Origin: Agaribacterium sp. ZY112
GTDB lineage: Bacteria; Pseudomonadota; Gammaproteobacteria; Pseudomonadales; Cellvibrionaceae
DNA: 64,000 bases
Assembly: GCF_041346925.1 (NCBI RefSeq)
Contig: NZ_CP166840.1
Coordinates: 930,001-994,000, forward strand
Direction: 5' to 3'
Shown: positions 8,893 to 18,846 of the stretch, one piece after another
Position numbering within the stretch: position 1 is the stretch's first letter
How the letters are laid out: each line of letters begins with the position of its first letter
Program-made: the position numbers and the translations under genes
Notes under the pieces: generated by a model
Seen by the model: only the letters and a program-made list of their open reading frames with translations
Database searches by the model: none
What the model was told of the DNA's origin: nothing

Positions 8893-10785
8893 ATGAATTA
8901 CCCTGAGTCTTATGACGTTATCGTTATTGGTGGAGGACACGCAGGAACAGAAGCGTGTTTAGCTTCCGCAAGAATGGGATGTCGCACCCTATTGTTAACG
9001 CATAATATTGAGACCCTAGGCCAAATGAGCTGCAATCCAGCCATTGGAGGCATAGGAAAAAGCCATCTTGTTATGGAAGTGGATGCCCTAGGCGGGGCAA
9101 TGGCCCTAGCTACAGATAAGGCCGGTATTCAATGGAGAGTATTAAACAGCCGTAAAGGTCCTGCTGTTCGAGCAACACGTGCTCAGGCAGACCGTGCTTT
9201 GTACAAAGCAGCGATACGAGAAATTCTAGAAAAACAGCCTAATCTAGATATCTTCCAACAGGCGGCAGATGATCTAATTGTAGAAGGTGATGTAGTTACC
9301 GGTGTTGTTACACAAATGGGGCTTAAATTTAGCGCCAAGTCCGTTGTGTTAACTGCAGGCACCTTCTTGGGTGGCCGTATTCATATTGGTATGGACAATT
9401 ACAGCGGTGGTCGAGCAGGTGACCCACCGTCAATTGCCCTAGCAGACAGATTGCGTGAACAACCTCTTGATGTTCGCCGTTTGAAAACTGGTACTCCACC
9501 TAGAATTGATGCACGTTCCGTTGATTTTAGTGGTCTTGAAGAGCAATGGGGGGATAAACCAACCCCTGTTATGAGTTATATGGGCTCCGTTAATGATCAC
9601 CCAGAACAAACATGTTGCTGGATTACTCACACAAATTTAGAAACTCACGAGTATATACGTGAGGGTTTTGATCGATCGCCAATGTTCACCGGCAAGATCG
9701 AAGGTGTTGGGCCGCGTTATTGCCCCTCTATTGAAGATAAAATCAATCGATTTTCTGATAAAGATAGTCACCAGATATTTATTGAACCTGAAGGTTTATC
9801 AACTAATGAGCTGTACCCTAATGGCATCAGCACTAGCCTGCCCTTTGATGTACAACTTAAGTTTGTTCGTTCGATAAAAGGTTTTGAAAAGGCACACATC
9901 AGCCGCCCAGGTTACGCTATTGAATATGATTTCTTTGATCCGCGAGGCTTAAAGCCCAGTCTAGAAACACGTAGCCTTAATGGTTTATTTTTTGCGGGGC
10001 AAATCAACGGTACAACCGGTTATGAAGAGGCGGCCGCCCAAGGTTTGTTGGCTGGACTTAACGCAGGTCAACGTGCAAAAGAAAAAGAAGCTTGGTGCCC
10101 AGAGCGGGATGAAGCCTATGTTGGGGTGTTGGTAGACGATCTCATTAGCATGGGAACCAACGAGCCATATCGTATGTTCACCAGTCGAGCTGAGTATCGT
10201 TTGTTATTGCGCCAAGATAATGCGGATTTACGTTTGACAGAAAAGGGGCGAGAGCTCGGGCTTGTTGACGATGAGCGCTGGCAAGCATTTTGTGACAAAC
10301 GAGAGGCTATTGAGCAAGAAACACAGCGCTTAAAAGAAACATGGGTGCAGGCTAAATCAGAGCAAGCTGCAGAGTTAGAGCCTAAATTAACCTCGACCTT
10401 AACGCGTGAATATAGCTTGATGGATTTGTTAAAGCGTCCCGAGCTTACTTATGCTGATATCAAAGATCTGCTGGGCACCGGTGTTGAGCAAGCTAGCGTT
10501 GCAGAGCAAGTTGAAATCAGTGCGAAATACAGTGGTTATATCGAACGCCAGCAAAGTGAGATCAATAAATTAAAAGCTCAGCAGAATACGCCTATCCCTG
10601 CCGATTTTGATTACAGCACGGTGGAAGGTTTGAGTAATGAACTGCAAGAAAAGCTTGGCAATGCAAAACCTGAAACCATTGCTCGTGCTAGTCGTGTCCC
10701 TGGTGTAACCCCTGCTGCAGTATCTCTGTTATTGATTTACTTGAAAAAGCACAGCCGAAAAGCTGCGAGTCAGTTAGATGTTTGA
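8893..10785 (+). CDS. mnmG: tRNA uridine 5-carboxymethylaminomethyl modification enzyme MnmG (GidA)
   Basis: MnmG is the FAD-dependent partner of MnmE in wobble-uridine modification. The 630-residue product has the N-terminal dinucleotide-binding motif [11 protein letters not shown] (residues 11-21). The GidA signatures [17 protein letters not shown] and TGTPPRI follow, then the C-terminal helical domain that contacts MnmE. Length is normal for the family. The ATG has no obvious ribosome site, but the next in-frame candidates would cut the FAD motif. The end overlaps rsmG by 8 bp, so the two are co-translated. Confidence 0.98.
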   Translation: MNYPESYDVIVIGGGHAGTEACLASARMGCRTLLLTHNIETLGQMSCNPAIGGIGKSHLVMEVDALGGAMALATDKAGIQWRVLNSRKGPAVRATRAQADRALYKAAIREILEKQPNLDIFQQAADDLIVEGDVVTGVVTQMGLKFSAKSVVLTAGTFLGGRIHIGMDNYSGGRAGDPPSIALADRLREQPLDVRRLKTGTPPRIDARSVDFSGLEEQWGDKPTPVMSYMGSVNDHPEQTCCWITHTNLETHEYIREGFDRSPMFTGKIEGVGPRYCPSIEDKINRFSDKDSHQIFIEPEGLSTNELYPNGISTSLPFDVQLKFVRSIKGFEKAHISRPGYAIEYDFFDPRGLKPSLETRSLNGLFFAGQINGTTGYEEAAAQGLLAGLNAGQRAKEKEAWCPERDEAYVGVLVDDLISMGTNEPYRMFTSRAEYRLLLRQDNADLRLTEKGRELGLVDDERWQAFCDKREAIEQETQRLKETWVQAKSEQAAELEPKLTSTLTREYSLMDLLKRPELTYADIKDLLGTGVEQASVAEQVEISAKYSGYIERQQSEINKLKAQQNTPIPADFDYSTVEGLSNELQEKLGNAKPETIARASRVPGVTPAAVSLLLIYLKKHSRKAASQLDV

Positions 10786-11437
10786 TAAAGATGCGTTTTT
10801 TGTTCAGCTTAGTTCTGTCTGCAGTCAGCTTGAGATAGCTTTAAGTGTAGAGCAGCAGCAAAAATTACATGATTATTGGGCTTTGTTTCTTAAGTGGAAT
10901 GCCACTTACAACTTAAGCGCCATTCGAGACGCTGAGGGTATATTCCTTAAGCATATTGTTGATAGCTTAAGTGTCGTGCCACTGTATGAAAAAAAAGGTG
11001 GGCAACGCTGTATCGATGTTGGCACCGGCGGCGGCTTACCCGGCATTGTGCTTGCTATCTGCTTTCCTGAGCGCCACTTCAGCCTATTGGATTCTGCCGG
11101 TAAAAAAATGCGCTTTCTTTTTCAGGTGAAGCAAACCCTCAACTTGGCCAATGTTGAGCTGTTTAATTGCAGGGTTGAAGATCACAAGCCAGATCAGCTT
11201 TACGATAACGTCATCAGTCGCGCTTTTAGTTCGGTAGCCAATTTTACTGCATGGTGTGAACACCTACTGCACAGCTCGGGTACTTTCTGGGCAATGAAGG
11301 GATTGTTTCCCGATGCAGAGTTGAGTGAGATGCAAAAACACTATATCGTCAGCGAGCACTATGAGCTCCTCGCACCGGGTGTAGAAGGCGAACGCTGTTT
11401 ACTCATCCTCCAAAACAAAAAGACGGAGCCAAACTGA
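10778..11437 (+). CDS. rsmG: 16S rRNA (guanine527-N7)-methyltransferase RsmG (GidB)
   Basis: RsmG methylates N7 of G527 in 16S rRNA using S-adenosylmethionine. The 219-residue product shows the family core [13 protein letters not shown], the SAM-binding loop [11 protein letters not shown] (near residue 87) and the later SRAF motif. Its start codon lies inside the end of mnmG, the usual gidA-gidB arrangement. parA follows after about 50 bp. Confidence 0.97.
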   Translation: MFDKDAFFVQLSSVCSQLEIALSVEQQQKLHDYWALFLKWNATYNLSAIRDAEGIFLKHIVDSLSVVPLYEKKGGQRCIDVGTGGGLPGIVLAICFPERHFSLLDSAGKKMRFLFQVKQTLNLANVELFNCRVEDHKPDQLYDNVISRAFSSVANFTAWCEHLLHSSGTFWAMKGLFPDAELSEMQKHYIVSEHYELLAPGVEGERCLLILQNKKTEPN

Positions 11438-11488
11438 GCCAAGCTCAGTGAATTACTGATGGCCGTTTCAGGGTCAGGGGAACAAAGC

Positions 11489-12283
11489 GTGTCTAAAATT
11501 ATTGCCATAGCAAATCAGAAAGGCGGGGTCGGTAAAACCACCACCTGCGTTAACCTTGCTGCCTCGCTCGCAGCGACCAAGCGCAATGTGTTATTGATCG
11601 ATCTTGACCCTCAAGGCAATGCAACTATGGGCAGTGGCGTCGACAAGAATGAAGTCGAGCTTAGTGTCTACGATGTACTCGCAGAAGATGCCCCCATTGA
11701 AACGGTTGTTCAACGCAGTGAAGAGGGCTTATTTGATGTTCTGCCGGCAAACGGTGATTTAACCGCAGCCGAAGTCGTTCTATTGCAAAAGGGCAACAAA
11801 GAAAAACGCCTTGCGCTAGCGTTGGCAAAAGTCGCTGATCGTTACGATTACATGCTGATAGACTGCCCTCCGTCGCTTAATATGCTAACGGTAAATGCAT
11901 TAAGTGCCTGTGATGGCGTTATTATTCCAATGCAGTGTGAGTACTATGCTCTTGAAGGTTTATCTGCCTTGATGGGCACAATCAATTCGATTCAAAGTGT
12001 GCTGAACCCCAACTTAAAACTTGAGGGTATCCTGCGGACTATGTACGACCCGCGCAATAGTCTTACTAAGGATGTGAGCGCACAGCTTAAAGAGCATTTT
12101 GGTGATGCAGTCTATCGAACGTGCATCCCTCGTAATGTTCGCTTGGCCGAAGCGCCTAGTTATGGCGTGCCGGTTATTGCTTATGACAAGCAAAGTAAGG
12201 GCGCTATTTCTTACCTAGCTTTAGCGGGTGAGATTAATCGACGCGAAAAAGAACATACAAATACAGCCGAAGTTGCCAGCTAA
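11489..12283 (+). CDS. parA: Chromosome partitioning ATPase ParA (Soj)
   Basis: ParA is a Walker-type ATPase that binds DNA non-specifically and moves ParB-parS complexes during origin segregation. The deviant Walker A KGGVGKTT (Lys11 and Lys16) opens the protein, and DCPPSLNML is the Walker B region. I prefer the GTG at 11489 (264 residues) because AGGGG lies just upstream and the protein then begins SKIIAIANQKGG, as in relatives. An ATG at 11459 would add ten residues and has no ribosome site. It is followed directly by parB. Confidence 0.96.
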   Translation: MSKIIAIANQKGGVGKTTTCVNLAASLAATKRNVLLIDLDPQGNATMGSGVDKNEVELSVYDVLAEDAPIETVVQRSEEGLFDVLPANGDLTAAEVVLLQKGNKEKRLALALAKVADRYDYMLIDCPPSLNMLTVNALSACDGVIIPMQCEYYALEGLSALMGTINSIQSVLNPNLKLEGILRTMYDPRNSLTKDVSAQLKEHFGDAVYRTCIPRNVRLAEAPSYGVPVIAYDKQSKGAISYLALAGEINRREKEHTNTAEVAS

Positions 12284-12293
12284 AGAGGATTTT

Positions 12294-13193
12294 ATGGTGA
12301 AGAAAAGGGGTTTAGGACGCGGCTTAGATGCCTTATTAGCTGCCACAGCGGAACCTGCTTCCACTGAGCCAGCTCCTGACGAAGCACAAGCAACAGCCAG
12401 TGCTGATGGCACCTTAAAGAAACTGCCGGTTGAATTCCTACAGCGTGGTAAATATCAGCCACGCCGTGATATGGACCCTGTCGCGCTAGAAGAGCTTGCC
12501 GAATCGATTAAGACCCAAGGGGTTATGCAGCCGATTGTTGTGCGCCCCATTGGTGACGACAAGTATGAGATTATTGCCGGTGAACGACGCTGGCGCGCTT
12601 CACAGTTGGCCGGCCTAGATACCATTCCTGTGCTCATCCGCGAAGTTGCGGATGAAACAGCGATTGCGATGGCGCTGATTGAGAACATTCAGCGTGAAGA
12701 TCTTAATCCTATGGAAGAGGCTTTTGCGCTTAAACGCCTTCAAGATGAGTTTGAACTGACCCAAAAAGAAGTGGCTGAGGCAGTAGGCAAAAGCCGAACC
12801 GCAGTTACCAATACTTTACGCTTATTGAACTTAAGTGATGAAGTAAAAACCATGCTTGAGCATGGCGATCTGGAAATGGGCCATGCGCGCTGCTTGCTTA
12901 GCCTTGAGCCTGAAAAACAACGCCAAGTTGCAAGAGCCATTGTGGCTAAAGGTTTAAGTGTTCGCCAAGCGGAAGCTCTATCTAAAAAAGCCCAAGAAAG
13001 TGATGATCTAGAAAAGGTCATTGTTGAAGAAGAGAATCGCGACATCCTCAGTCTTCAAGAGAAGCTTGGTGAGCAAGTGGGTGTACCTGTTGAGGTTCAG
13101 CACAGTAAAAAAGGCAGCGGTAAGTTGGTGCTGAAATACAATAATCTAGATGAGCTTGATGGCATCTTGGCCCACCTCAATTATCAGGCCTGA
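12294..13193 (+). CDS. parB: Chromosome partitioning protein ParB (Spo0J)
   Basis: ParB binds parS, spreads along DNA as a CTP-dependent clamp and recruits ParA and condensin. The ATG at 12294 follows an AGAGGA ribosome site and yields 299 residues opening KKRGLGRGLDALL, the ParA-contact box. The CTP-binding domain has GERRWRA near residue 100. The helix-turn-helix contains QKEVAEAVGKSRTAVTN, and the C-terminus is a dimerisation domain. A longer in-frame version would start inside parA and is not favoured. Its likely target is the parS site at 449-464. Confidence 0.97.
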   Translation: MVKKRGLGRGLDALLAATAEPASTEPAPDEAQATASADGTLKKLPVEFLQRGKYQPRRDMDPVALEELAESIKTQGVMQPIVVRPIGDDKYEIIAGERRWRASQLAGLDTIPVLIREVADETAIAMALIENIQREDLNPMEEAFALKRLQDEFELTQKEVAEAVGKSRTAVTNTLRLLNLSDEVKTMLEHGDLEMGHARCLLSLEPEKQRQVARAIVAKGLSVRQAEALSKKAQESDDLEKVIVEEENRDILSLQEKLGEQVGVPVEVQHSKKGSGKLVLKYNNLDELDGILAHLNYQA

Positions 13194-13319
13194 TTTGCAA
13201 AGCCAAGCTTTTGCGTCATAACGCTATGGCGTACCAAGAAGTCGTTCATGCTTTTTAAGCATTAGTTTCAAAGCTTCCTATACTGATAGTGCGCGACTGC
13301 ATTGGTATAGGGAGGCCCC

Positions 13320-14582
13320 ATGAGCGTTAGTCTAAAACAGCTCGATTGTTTTGAACCATTCTGCGATTTAGATGAGCAAGGCAAGTTAATAGCTGCCAGC
13401 CAGATCTCCATCGAAACAGAAAAAAAAGGCAGTCAGCTATTTGAAGTCGGTGATAATGACAAGGTCGAGCACTTCTTATGTGAAGGTGAGATTGAGTTAG
13501 TTGCTGAAGATGGCCGAAAAAAGAATGTGATCGCTGGTGAAACGGCTGCGCACTTCCCTATCGCCCTACTGCGTCCAAGAAAGTTCAGTGCGGTGGTTGC
13601 GTCTAAATCAGCCATGTTTATCAACATTGATATCGACCTTCTGCATCAATTAAGAAAAACAGTACCCGTCAGCGGAGATGCTTTTGCAAGCTTTGCTCAT
13701 TTTGATGAAGATGATTACGCACCAACAAATGACATGGATGCGGTTAAGCAGTTTTTAATCAGTGCCAGCAAAGCCATTGTCGAAAATAGAATTAATATCT
13801 CCAATTTTGATAATGTCAGCTCGATGATATTTGATGTTATCCAAAACCCCGAAGTATCACTGGATGAAATAGTAAGTGCGGTGCAACTTGATGCAGCTAT
13901 CGCAGCTAAACTCATTCGAGATGCAAACTCCGCTTTTTTTGCAGGCCTACCTAAAGTCGATACTGTTCGTACCGCAGTAGTTCGTTTGGGCTTAGATTTA
14001 AGTGTGCAACTTATCACCGTGATGGTTGTGAAAGAAGTTTTTCATTCCGATAAAGAAGATCTATGTACGGCAATGGCTAGGTTATGGCAGAGTTCCATGA
14101 AGCTTGCCACATTTGCAGCGGTTATTGGAAAAAGAGCAAAACCTTCATTCAATCAGGGCCAGTGTTTATTGGCAGGCTTGATGTATGAGATGGGGACGCT
14201 AGTCAGTATTGCTTATCTTGATCAATACCCGAGTATGCTAAACCGAGTAAGTAATCAGGTATTATCTGCCAATAACATTAAAAAGAAGATGGGCAGTGAT
14301 TTACTTAAACACTGGGAGTTTCCTGAAGTCATTATAGAAGTAGTAGAGACTTCGGATGATTTAAAAAGAGAAAGTAATAAAGCTAACCTAGCTGATGTTA
14401 TTAGTCTTGCTTTGGTTTTAGTCAGAATGGCTGCATATAGAAGTGTACCTGTTTCTGAGTTAGATACACTTCCTGCATATAAGCGTTTAGGTTTTAAAGA
14501 AGAATCTCCTGATTTTATTGAAAAAATAAGAGAAGAAGCGCACCAGTACTTAAAGTTATTCACTGGTGCATTTGAAAGTTAA
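13320..14582 (+). CDS. Cyclic-nucleotide-binding-like and HDOD domain signalling protein
   Basis: The 420-residue product combines an N-terminal CRP-like cyclic-nucleotide-binding fold (about residues 15-115, with FLCEGEIELVAEDG) and an HDOD domain (about 150-345). HDOD domains resemble HD phosphohydrolases but lack their catalytic residues and usually act in signalling scaffolds. There are no membrane segments. A strong GGGAGG ribosome site precedes the ATG, and TATACT about 40 bp upstream may be its -10. The ligand and output are unknown. The stop codon overlaps that of the convergent ABC exporter gene by 4 bp. Confidence 0.8.
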   Translation: MSVSLKQLDCFEPFCDLDEQGKLIAASQISIETEKKGSQLFEVGDNDKVEHFLCEGEIELVAEDGRKKNVIAGETAAHFPIALLRPRKFSAVVASKSAMFINIDIDLLHQLRKTVPVSGDAFASFAHFDEDDYAPTNDMDAVKQFLISASKAIVENRINISNFDNVSSMIFDVIQNPEVSLDEIVSAVQLDAAIAAKLIRDANSAFFAGLPKVDTVRTAVVRLGLDLSVQLITVMVVKEVFHSDKEDLCTAMARLWQSSMKLATFAAVIGKRAKPSFNQGQCLLAGLMYEMGTLVSIAYLDQYPSMLNRVSNQVLSANNIKKKMGSDLLKHWEFPEVIIEVVETSDDLKRESNKANLADVISLALVLVRMAAYRSVPVSELDTLPAYKRLGFKEESPDFIEKIREEAHQYLKLFTGAFES

Positions 14583-16354
14583 TCATCGTTCTCCTGTAAG
14601 GACCAGAGTTCACTATAACGAGATTGCTTGGCAATAAGCTCTGTGTGATTACCTTGTTCCAGTACTTTGCCATCTTCAATAACAATAATATGATCCGCAT
14701 TAGCTATGGTTGATAATCTATGCGCAATCATAATGCATGTTTTATTTTCTGATATTTCCTCGACAGCTTTAAGTATTTCTTTTTCACTTTCGCTGTCTAA
14801 AGAAGAAGTTGCTTCATCAAAGATCAGTATTTTGGGGTTCTTTAATATACAACGTGCTATAGCTACACGTTGTTTTTCTCCGCCACTGAGTTTAAGGCCT
14901 CGCTCACCAACCAAAGTATCTAAACCATCAGGAAGTGATGAAATAAACTTTTCTAAGTGTGCAAGCTTAATAGCTTTATTGATATCGGATTCACTAGCTT
15001 CAACACAACCATAACGAATGTTCTCATAAATACTGCTATTAAAAAGTACGGTATCTTGCGGAACAAAAGCAATGGCTTGTCTTAAAGAGTGTAATGATAC
15101 GTCACTAATATCTTGTCCATCGATTTTTATATGTCCTGCATCGCAATCATAAAACCTAAAAAGAAGTTTACTGATCGTAGATTTTCCACTTCCACTGCTA
15201 CCAACTATCGCAACCTTACTATTTTCTTTAATTGATACAGTCAGATTATCGATAACCTTGCGTTTGGCATTATAAGAAAAGCTGATATCATCGATATCAA
15301 TACTGCCCTTTTTAACAATCAGGTCCTGTGCCTTATCTTTTTCTATGATCTTTGTTTTTACTGATAGTAAATCAAATAATTTTTCAATATTAGCCATAGC
15401 ACCTTTCATTTCTCTATAAACAAAGCCAAGAAAATTTAAAGGCATAAAAATTTGCATCATAAAAGCATTTATTAACACGAAGTCTCCCAAGGTCATGTGG
15501 CCTTGGGAGACTTGATAGGCTGCAAAGATCATGGCCAAGGTCATAAAGATACTGATAATGGTGGCCTGCCCACCATTAAGAGCAAAGATACTTAAACGGT
15601 TATTTCTACGTGCATTTTCCCATTGGCTTAAGTTTTTGTCATAACAGCTTGCTTCATAGTCCTCATTACCAAAGTACTTAACCGTTTCGAAATTGAGTAA
15701 AGAATCTACGGCGCGAGTATTCGTATCGGAATCAGCTTTGTTCATCTCTCGAACAAATTTAGTTCTTCTTTCTGTTGCCCAAACAGACCATGCGATATAG
15801 CTAGAGATTGCTAAGAAAACAATTAACCCGAAAATCCAGCTGTACTTACCAGACAAAATAACCATAACCAGAATGATTTCTAGTAATGTGGGAATGATGT
15901 TAAATACCATAAACCGCAATAAGAAACTGATACCATTGGTACCTCTATCAATATCGCGGCCAAGCCCTCCTGTTTTTCTATCTAAATGAAAAGCGAGATC
16001 TAAGTTATGTAGGTGTTTAAATACTTTTAATGCAATGTCATGCATTGCATGTTCTGTGACGCGCCCAAAGACGGTATCTCTTAGTTCTGAAAATAAAACA
16101 TTTGCTAGGCGTACTGCCCCGTATGCTATTAGTAAGGCAAGTGGTACTGCAATAGCTTGATTCAGTGGTGTATCTAGCCCGTCAACAATGTGTTTTAGTA
16201 CAAAGGGCAGAGTTATACTTGCTACCTTGGCTGCAATGAGTAAGCTTATCGACAGAACGAGCCGCTGCTTATAGCGCCAAAGATAAGGCAGAAGCTTCTT
16301 TAGGCTAGACCAGCTGACTTCGGAGTAATGAACGTGAGTACCTTGACCGCGCAA
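14579..16354 (-). CDS. Atm1/HMT-type ABC exporter, fused permease-ATPase
   Basis: The 591-residue half-transporter has six hydrophobic helices in about residues 20-310 and an ATPase domain from about 345. Walker A is GSSGSGKST, the signature LSGGEKQRVAIAR and Walker B LIFDEATSSLD. The stretch RKTGGLGRDIDRGTNGISF is typical of the Atm1/ABCB7 group, which exports glutathione-linked sulfur compounds or metal conjugates, rather than of MsbA. The substrate here is inferred only. The gene is visibly richer in A+T than parAB. It diverges from yajQ across 39 bp. Confidence 0.85.
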   Translation of the reverse strand: MRGQGTHVHYSEVSWSSLKKLLPYLWRYKQRLVLSISLLIAAKVASITLPFVLKHIVDGLDTPLNQAIAVPLALLIAYGAVRLANVLFSELRDTVFGRVTEHAMHDIALKVFKHLHNLDLAFHLDRKTGGLGRDIDRGTNGISFLLRFMVFNIIPTLLEIILVMVILSGKYSWIFGLIVFLAISSYIAWSVWATERRTKFVREMNKADSDTNTRAVDSLLNFETVKYFGNEDYEASCYDKNLSQWENARRNNRLSIFALNGGQATIISIFMTLAMIFAAYQVSQGHMTLGDFVLINAFMMQIFMPLNFLGFVYREMKGAMANIEKLFDLLSVKTKIIEKDKAQDLIVKKGSIDIDDISFSYNAKRKVIDNLTVSIKENSKVAIVGSSGSGKSTISKLLFRFYDCDAGHIKIDGQDISDVSLHSLRQAIAFVPQDTVLFNSSIYENIRYGCVEASESDINKAIKLAHLEKFISSLPDGLDTLVGERGLKLSGGEKQRVAIARCILKNPKILIFDEATSSLDSESEKEILKAVEEISENKTCIMIAHRLSTIANADHIIVIEDGKVLEQGNHTELIAKQSRYSELWSLQENDD

Positions 16355-16393
16355 AGTGTGCTCCTTAAATATTGATTAAGTTTTAATGGAGAT

Positions 16394-16882
16394 ATGGCCG
16401 TGCCATCTTTTGACATTGTATCTGAAATAGACAAACACGAATTACAAAATGCGATTGAGAATGCTCAACGTGAACTTGAAACACGTTTTGATTTCCGAGG
16501 AGTGAATGCTAGCTTTGAATGGGCTGACCCTGATGCCATCTTAAAAGCCGATGCTGAATTTCAAATTAACCAAATGAAAGACATCCTGATCTCTAAGCTA
16601 GTTAAGCGAAAGATTGACCCTGGTATGATGGATAGCGGAAGCATAGAGGGGGCAAGTAAAGGCGTAAAACTTAAGGTAAATTTTAAAGAAGGTATTGAAA
16701 AAGAGATTGCTAAAAAAATTGTAAAGTTACTTAAAGATAGCAAGTTAAAAGTACAAACACAGATCCAAGGCGAAGAATTACGTGTAACAGGTAAAAAGCG
16801 TGATGATTTACAAAGTGCCATGCAATGTGTTCGTAGTGCTGATTTGGGACAACCCTTTCAGTTTAAAAACTTTAGAGATTAA
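16394..16882 (+). CDS. yajQ: YajQ family nucleotide-binding protein
   Basis: YajQ proteins bind nucleotides, and members in Xanthomonas and Pseudomonas bind cyclic di-GMP and affect transcription. The 162-residue product is full length, with [18 protein letters not shown] at the N-terminus and the RFDFRGV block of the family. GGAG stands just before the ATG. A GTG two codons later gives better spacing and the usual start at PSFD, so either start is possible. A phosphatase-like gene follows after 5 bp, suggesting one transcript. Confidence 0.93.
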   Translation: MAVPSFDIVSEIDKHELQNAIENAQRELETRFDFRGVNASFEWADPDAILKADAEFQINQMKDILISKLVKRKIDPGMMDSGSIEGASKGVKLKVNFKEGIEKEIAKKIVKLLKDSKLKVQTQIQGEELRVTGKKRDDLQSAMQCVRSADLGQPFQFKNFRD

Positions 16883-16887
16883 TATTA

Positions 16888-17325
16888 ATGAAAAAAATAC
16901 TTTTTCTTTGTACGGGTAATTACTACCGAAGTCGTTTTTCTGAAGAGTACTTTAATTATCATTGTAAAGAAAGAAAACTGAATTGGTCTGCCGATTCAAT
17001 GGGCATACAACGAGATTTTACAGGCAATGGTAATGTCGGACCAATTGCCGCTCAAACGTTAGCAAAATTAGATGAGTTAGGTATTAATCCTCAGGCACAT
17101 ACACGTATGCCCAAGCATGTTCAAACAGAGCACTTTAATGAATATGATAGAGTGATTGCTGTCAGTATTGATGAGCATGAACCTATGATGAAATTGATAT
17201 GGTCTGATTCAGAGCTAGAGAAAATAGAATTTTTTGAAGTAGAAGATTTACATATCTACGGGCATGAAGTTGCCTTCCCGATTTTAATTAAATCATTAGA
17301 CAAGCTTATTAGTGATTTACATTAG
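16888..17325 (+). CDS. Low-molecular-weight protein tyrosine phosphatase-like protein
   Basis: The 145-residue cytosolic product has the LMW-PTP fold pattern: a first strand KKILFLCTGN leading into the P-loop CTGNYYRS with catalytic Cys8 and Arg14. The usual family loop CxGNxxRS is kept, but two Tyr residues occupy the variable positions. The C-terminal general-acid motif normally reads DP. Here the nearest candidate is DLHIYG, so catalysis may differ or be lost. The gene is closely spaced after yajQ and ends 1 bp before the convergent kinase gene. The substrate is unknown. Confidence 0.75.
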   Translation: MKKILFLCTGNYYRSRFSEEYFNYHCKERKLNWSADSMGIQRDFTGNGNVGPIAAQTLAKLDELGINPQAHTRMPKHVQTEHFNEYDRVIAVSIDEHEPMMKLIWSDSELEKIEFFEVEDLHIYGHEVAFPILIKSLDKLISDLH

Positions 17326-17326
17326 T

Positions 17327-18769
17327 CTATTTAGGGATATTCACCTGAAAGCTGGCTCCACCGAGCCGGCTTTTTTTATAGGAAATTTTTCCTTTATGTG
17401 CCTGTACAACCGTATTGGCTATAGCTAAGCCTAAGCCTGTACTTTTTTCACCACCTGTAGCTTGGCTACTTAGTACTTTAAATGCTTTAAATAAATCGGC
17501 TTGTTCTTCTTCTTTAATACCTGGGCCTGAATCACTGACACAAAACTCAAAACAATCATTATTATCTACTAAGGATATTTCTATTGGACTTCCTGTTGGG
17601 CTGTACTTAATGGCGTTGGTTATTAGGTTATCAATGACTTGTCGTATTTTTACCGAATCAATATTGGCTTGAATTTTATCAAACTGAATTTTATTGAGGC
17701 TCATATTCTTACTCTCAGCATCTGAGGAGTAAAGTTGAATTCGGTCATCAATTAAACGGCTGATATCTTCGTTTTCAATATTAAGTTTTAACTCACCGCT
17801 TTCAATCGCGCTTACGTCTAATAAATCACTAAGCAAATCTAGTAATGCTTCACTGCTATTTTCAATCATATTAAGCAGTTGCGATTGTCTTTCTATTTTA
17901 GGCTGGCGCTTAATAATATAATTAGCTGCTGTTTTAATCGCACCTACCGGCCCTCTAATATCGTGCGCGACCGTCCCGAGAAGTTTGTTTTTTGTGTGAT
18001 TGAGTTCTTGAAGTTTACTGTAGTTTTCTATTCTATCAATTGCATGATTAACTCTGCATAACAGTTCTTCTGGCACAAAGGGTTTTAGAAGGAAGTCATC
18101 GGCTCCACTTTTTATAAATTGAGCTGAAAGCGCTCGCCCATCTTCCCCGCTGACACCAATGATTTCAAATACATCACGGTGACGGCTCTCTCGGATCTTG
18201 GCTGCTAATTCTAATCCGCTTGTTTCACCCATGTAGCAGTCAAGGATGGCTACCTTAATATCTGAGTTTTTTTCTAAGACCTGTAAGGCTTGTTTGGCAT
18301 CTTCAGCTTCATGTACTGTCAGGCGCTGAGTTTTAAGTAATTTCTTTATCGTTTTTCGTGCGACTAGGCTGTCATCAACAACAAGAACTTCAACATCTTT
18401 ATTTTTATGCAGTCGAGCCATAATCCAACAGATGTACTCAAGGCTATGGCTGCCGTTTTTGCTGGCATAATCTGCAATGCCTTTATCCCAAAGATCTTGT
18501 TTTAGGCTTTGATCATTGGTGCTTGTAAAAACAACGGCGGGAATATTCCTTGCGACAACAATATCCGTAGCCTCCCCAGAGGGGGCATCGGGCAAATTTA
18601 GATCGACAATAGCTGCGAAATAGCTTGCAGCCTTCTCTTGAAGTAAGGCCTCGGCTTCTGCCATGCTATAGGCGACATCGCTCTGAAAACCGCCGTTTTC
18701 TGAGAGCAACTTTTGCAGCAACAAAGCAAAGGACTTTGTGTCTTCAATAATGAGGACGCGGTCAGACAT
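17327..18769 (-). CDS. Two-receiver hybrid histidine kinase (REC-REC-HisKA-HATPase)
   Basis: The 480-residue soluble protein has two receiver domains in front of a kinase core. REC1 (residues 1-120) has phosphoacceptor Asp56 and Lys104. REC2 (126-245) has the acidic pair in VVDDS, Asp177 and Lys229. The HisKA domain carries VAHDIRGP with His269. The ATPase domain has NLITNAIKYSP, DSGPGI and GLGLAI. No sensory or membrane domain is present, so input must come through phosphotransfer to the receivers. It diverges from the alkC-like gene across 77 bp. The partner response regulator is not evident nearby. Confidence 0.88.
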   Translation of the reverse strand: MSDRVLIIEDTKSFALLLQKLLSENGGFQSDVAYSMAEAEALLQEKAASYFAAIVDLNLPDAPSGEATDIVVARNIPAVVFTSTNDQSLKQDLWDKGIADYASKNGSHSLEYICWIMARLHKNKDVEVLVVDDSLVARKTIKKLLKTQRLTVHEAEDAKQALQVLEKNSDIKVAILDCYMGETSGLELAAKIRESRHRDVFEIIGVSGEDGRALSAQFIKSGADDFLLKPFVPEELLCRVNHAIDRIENYSKLQELNHTKNKLLGTVAHDIRGPVGAIKTAANYIIKRQPKIERQSQLLNMIENSSEALLDLLSDLLDVSAIESGELKLNIENEDISRLIDDRIQLYSSDAESKNMSLNKIQFDKIQANIDSVKIRQVIDNLITNAIKYSPTGSPIEISLVDNNDCFEFCVSDSGPGIKEEEQADLFKAFKVLSSQATGGEKSTGLGLAIANTVVQAHKGKISYKKSRLGGASFQVNIPK

Positions 18770-18846
18770 GTTTTAACTTTTATCTATCGGATCGAAGCCT
18801 TCTAAGCATAGACCAAGCTTGAACCAGACATAGGAAAAAATCCGTT

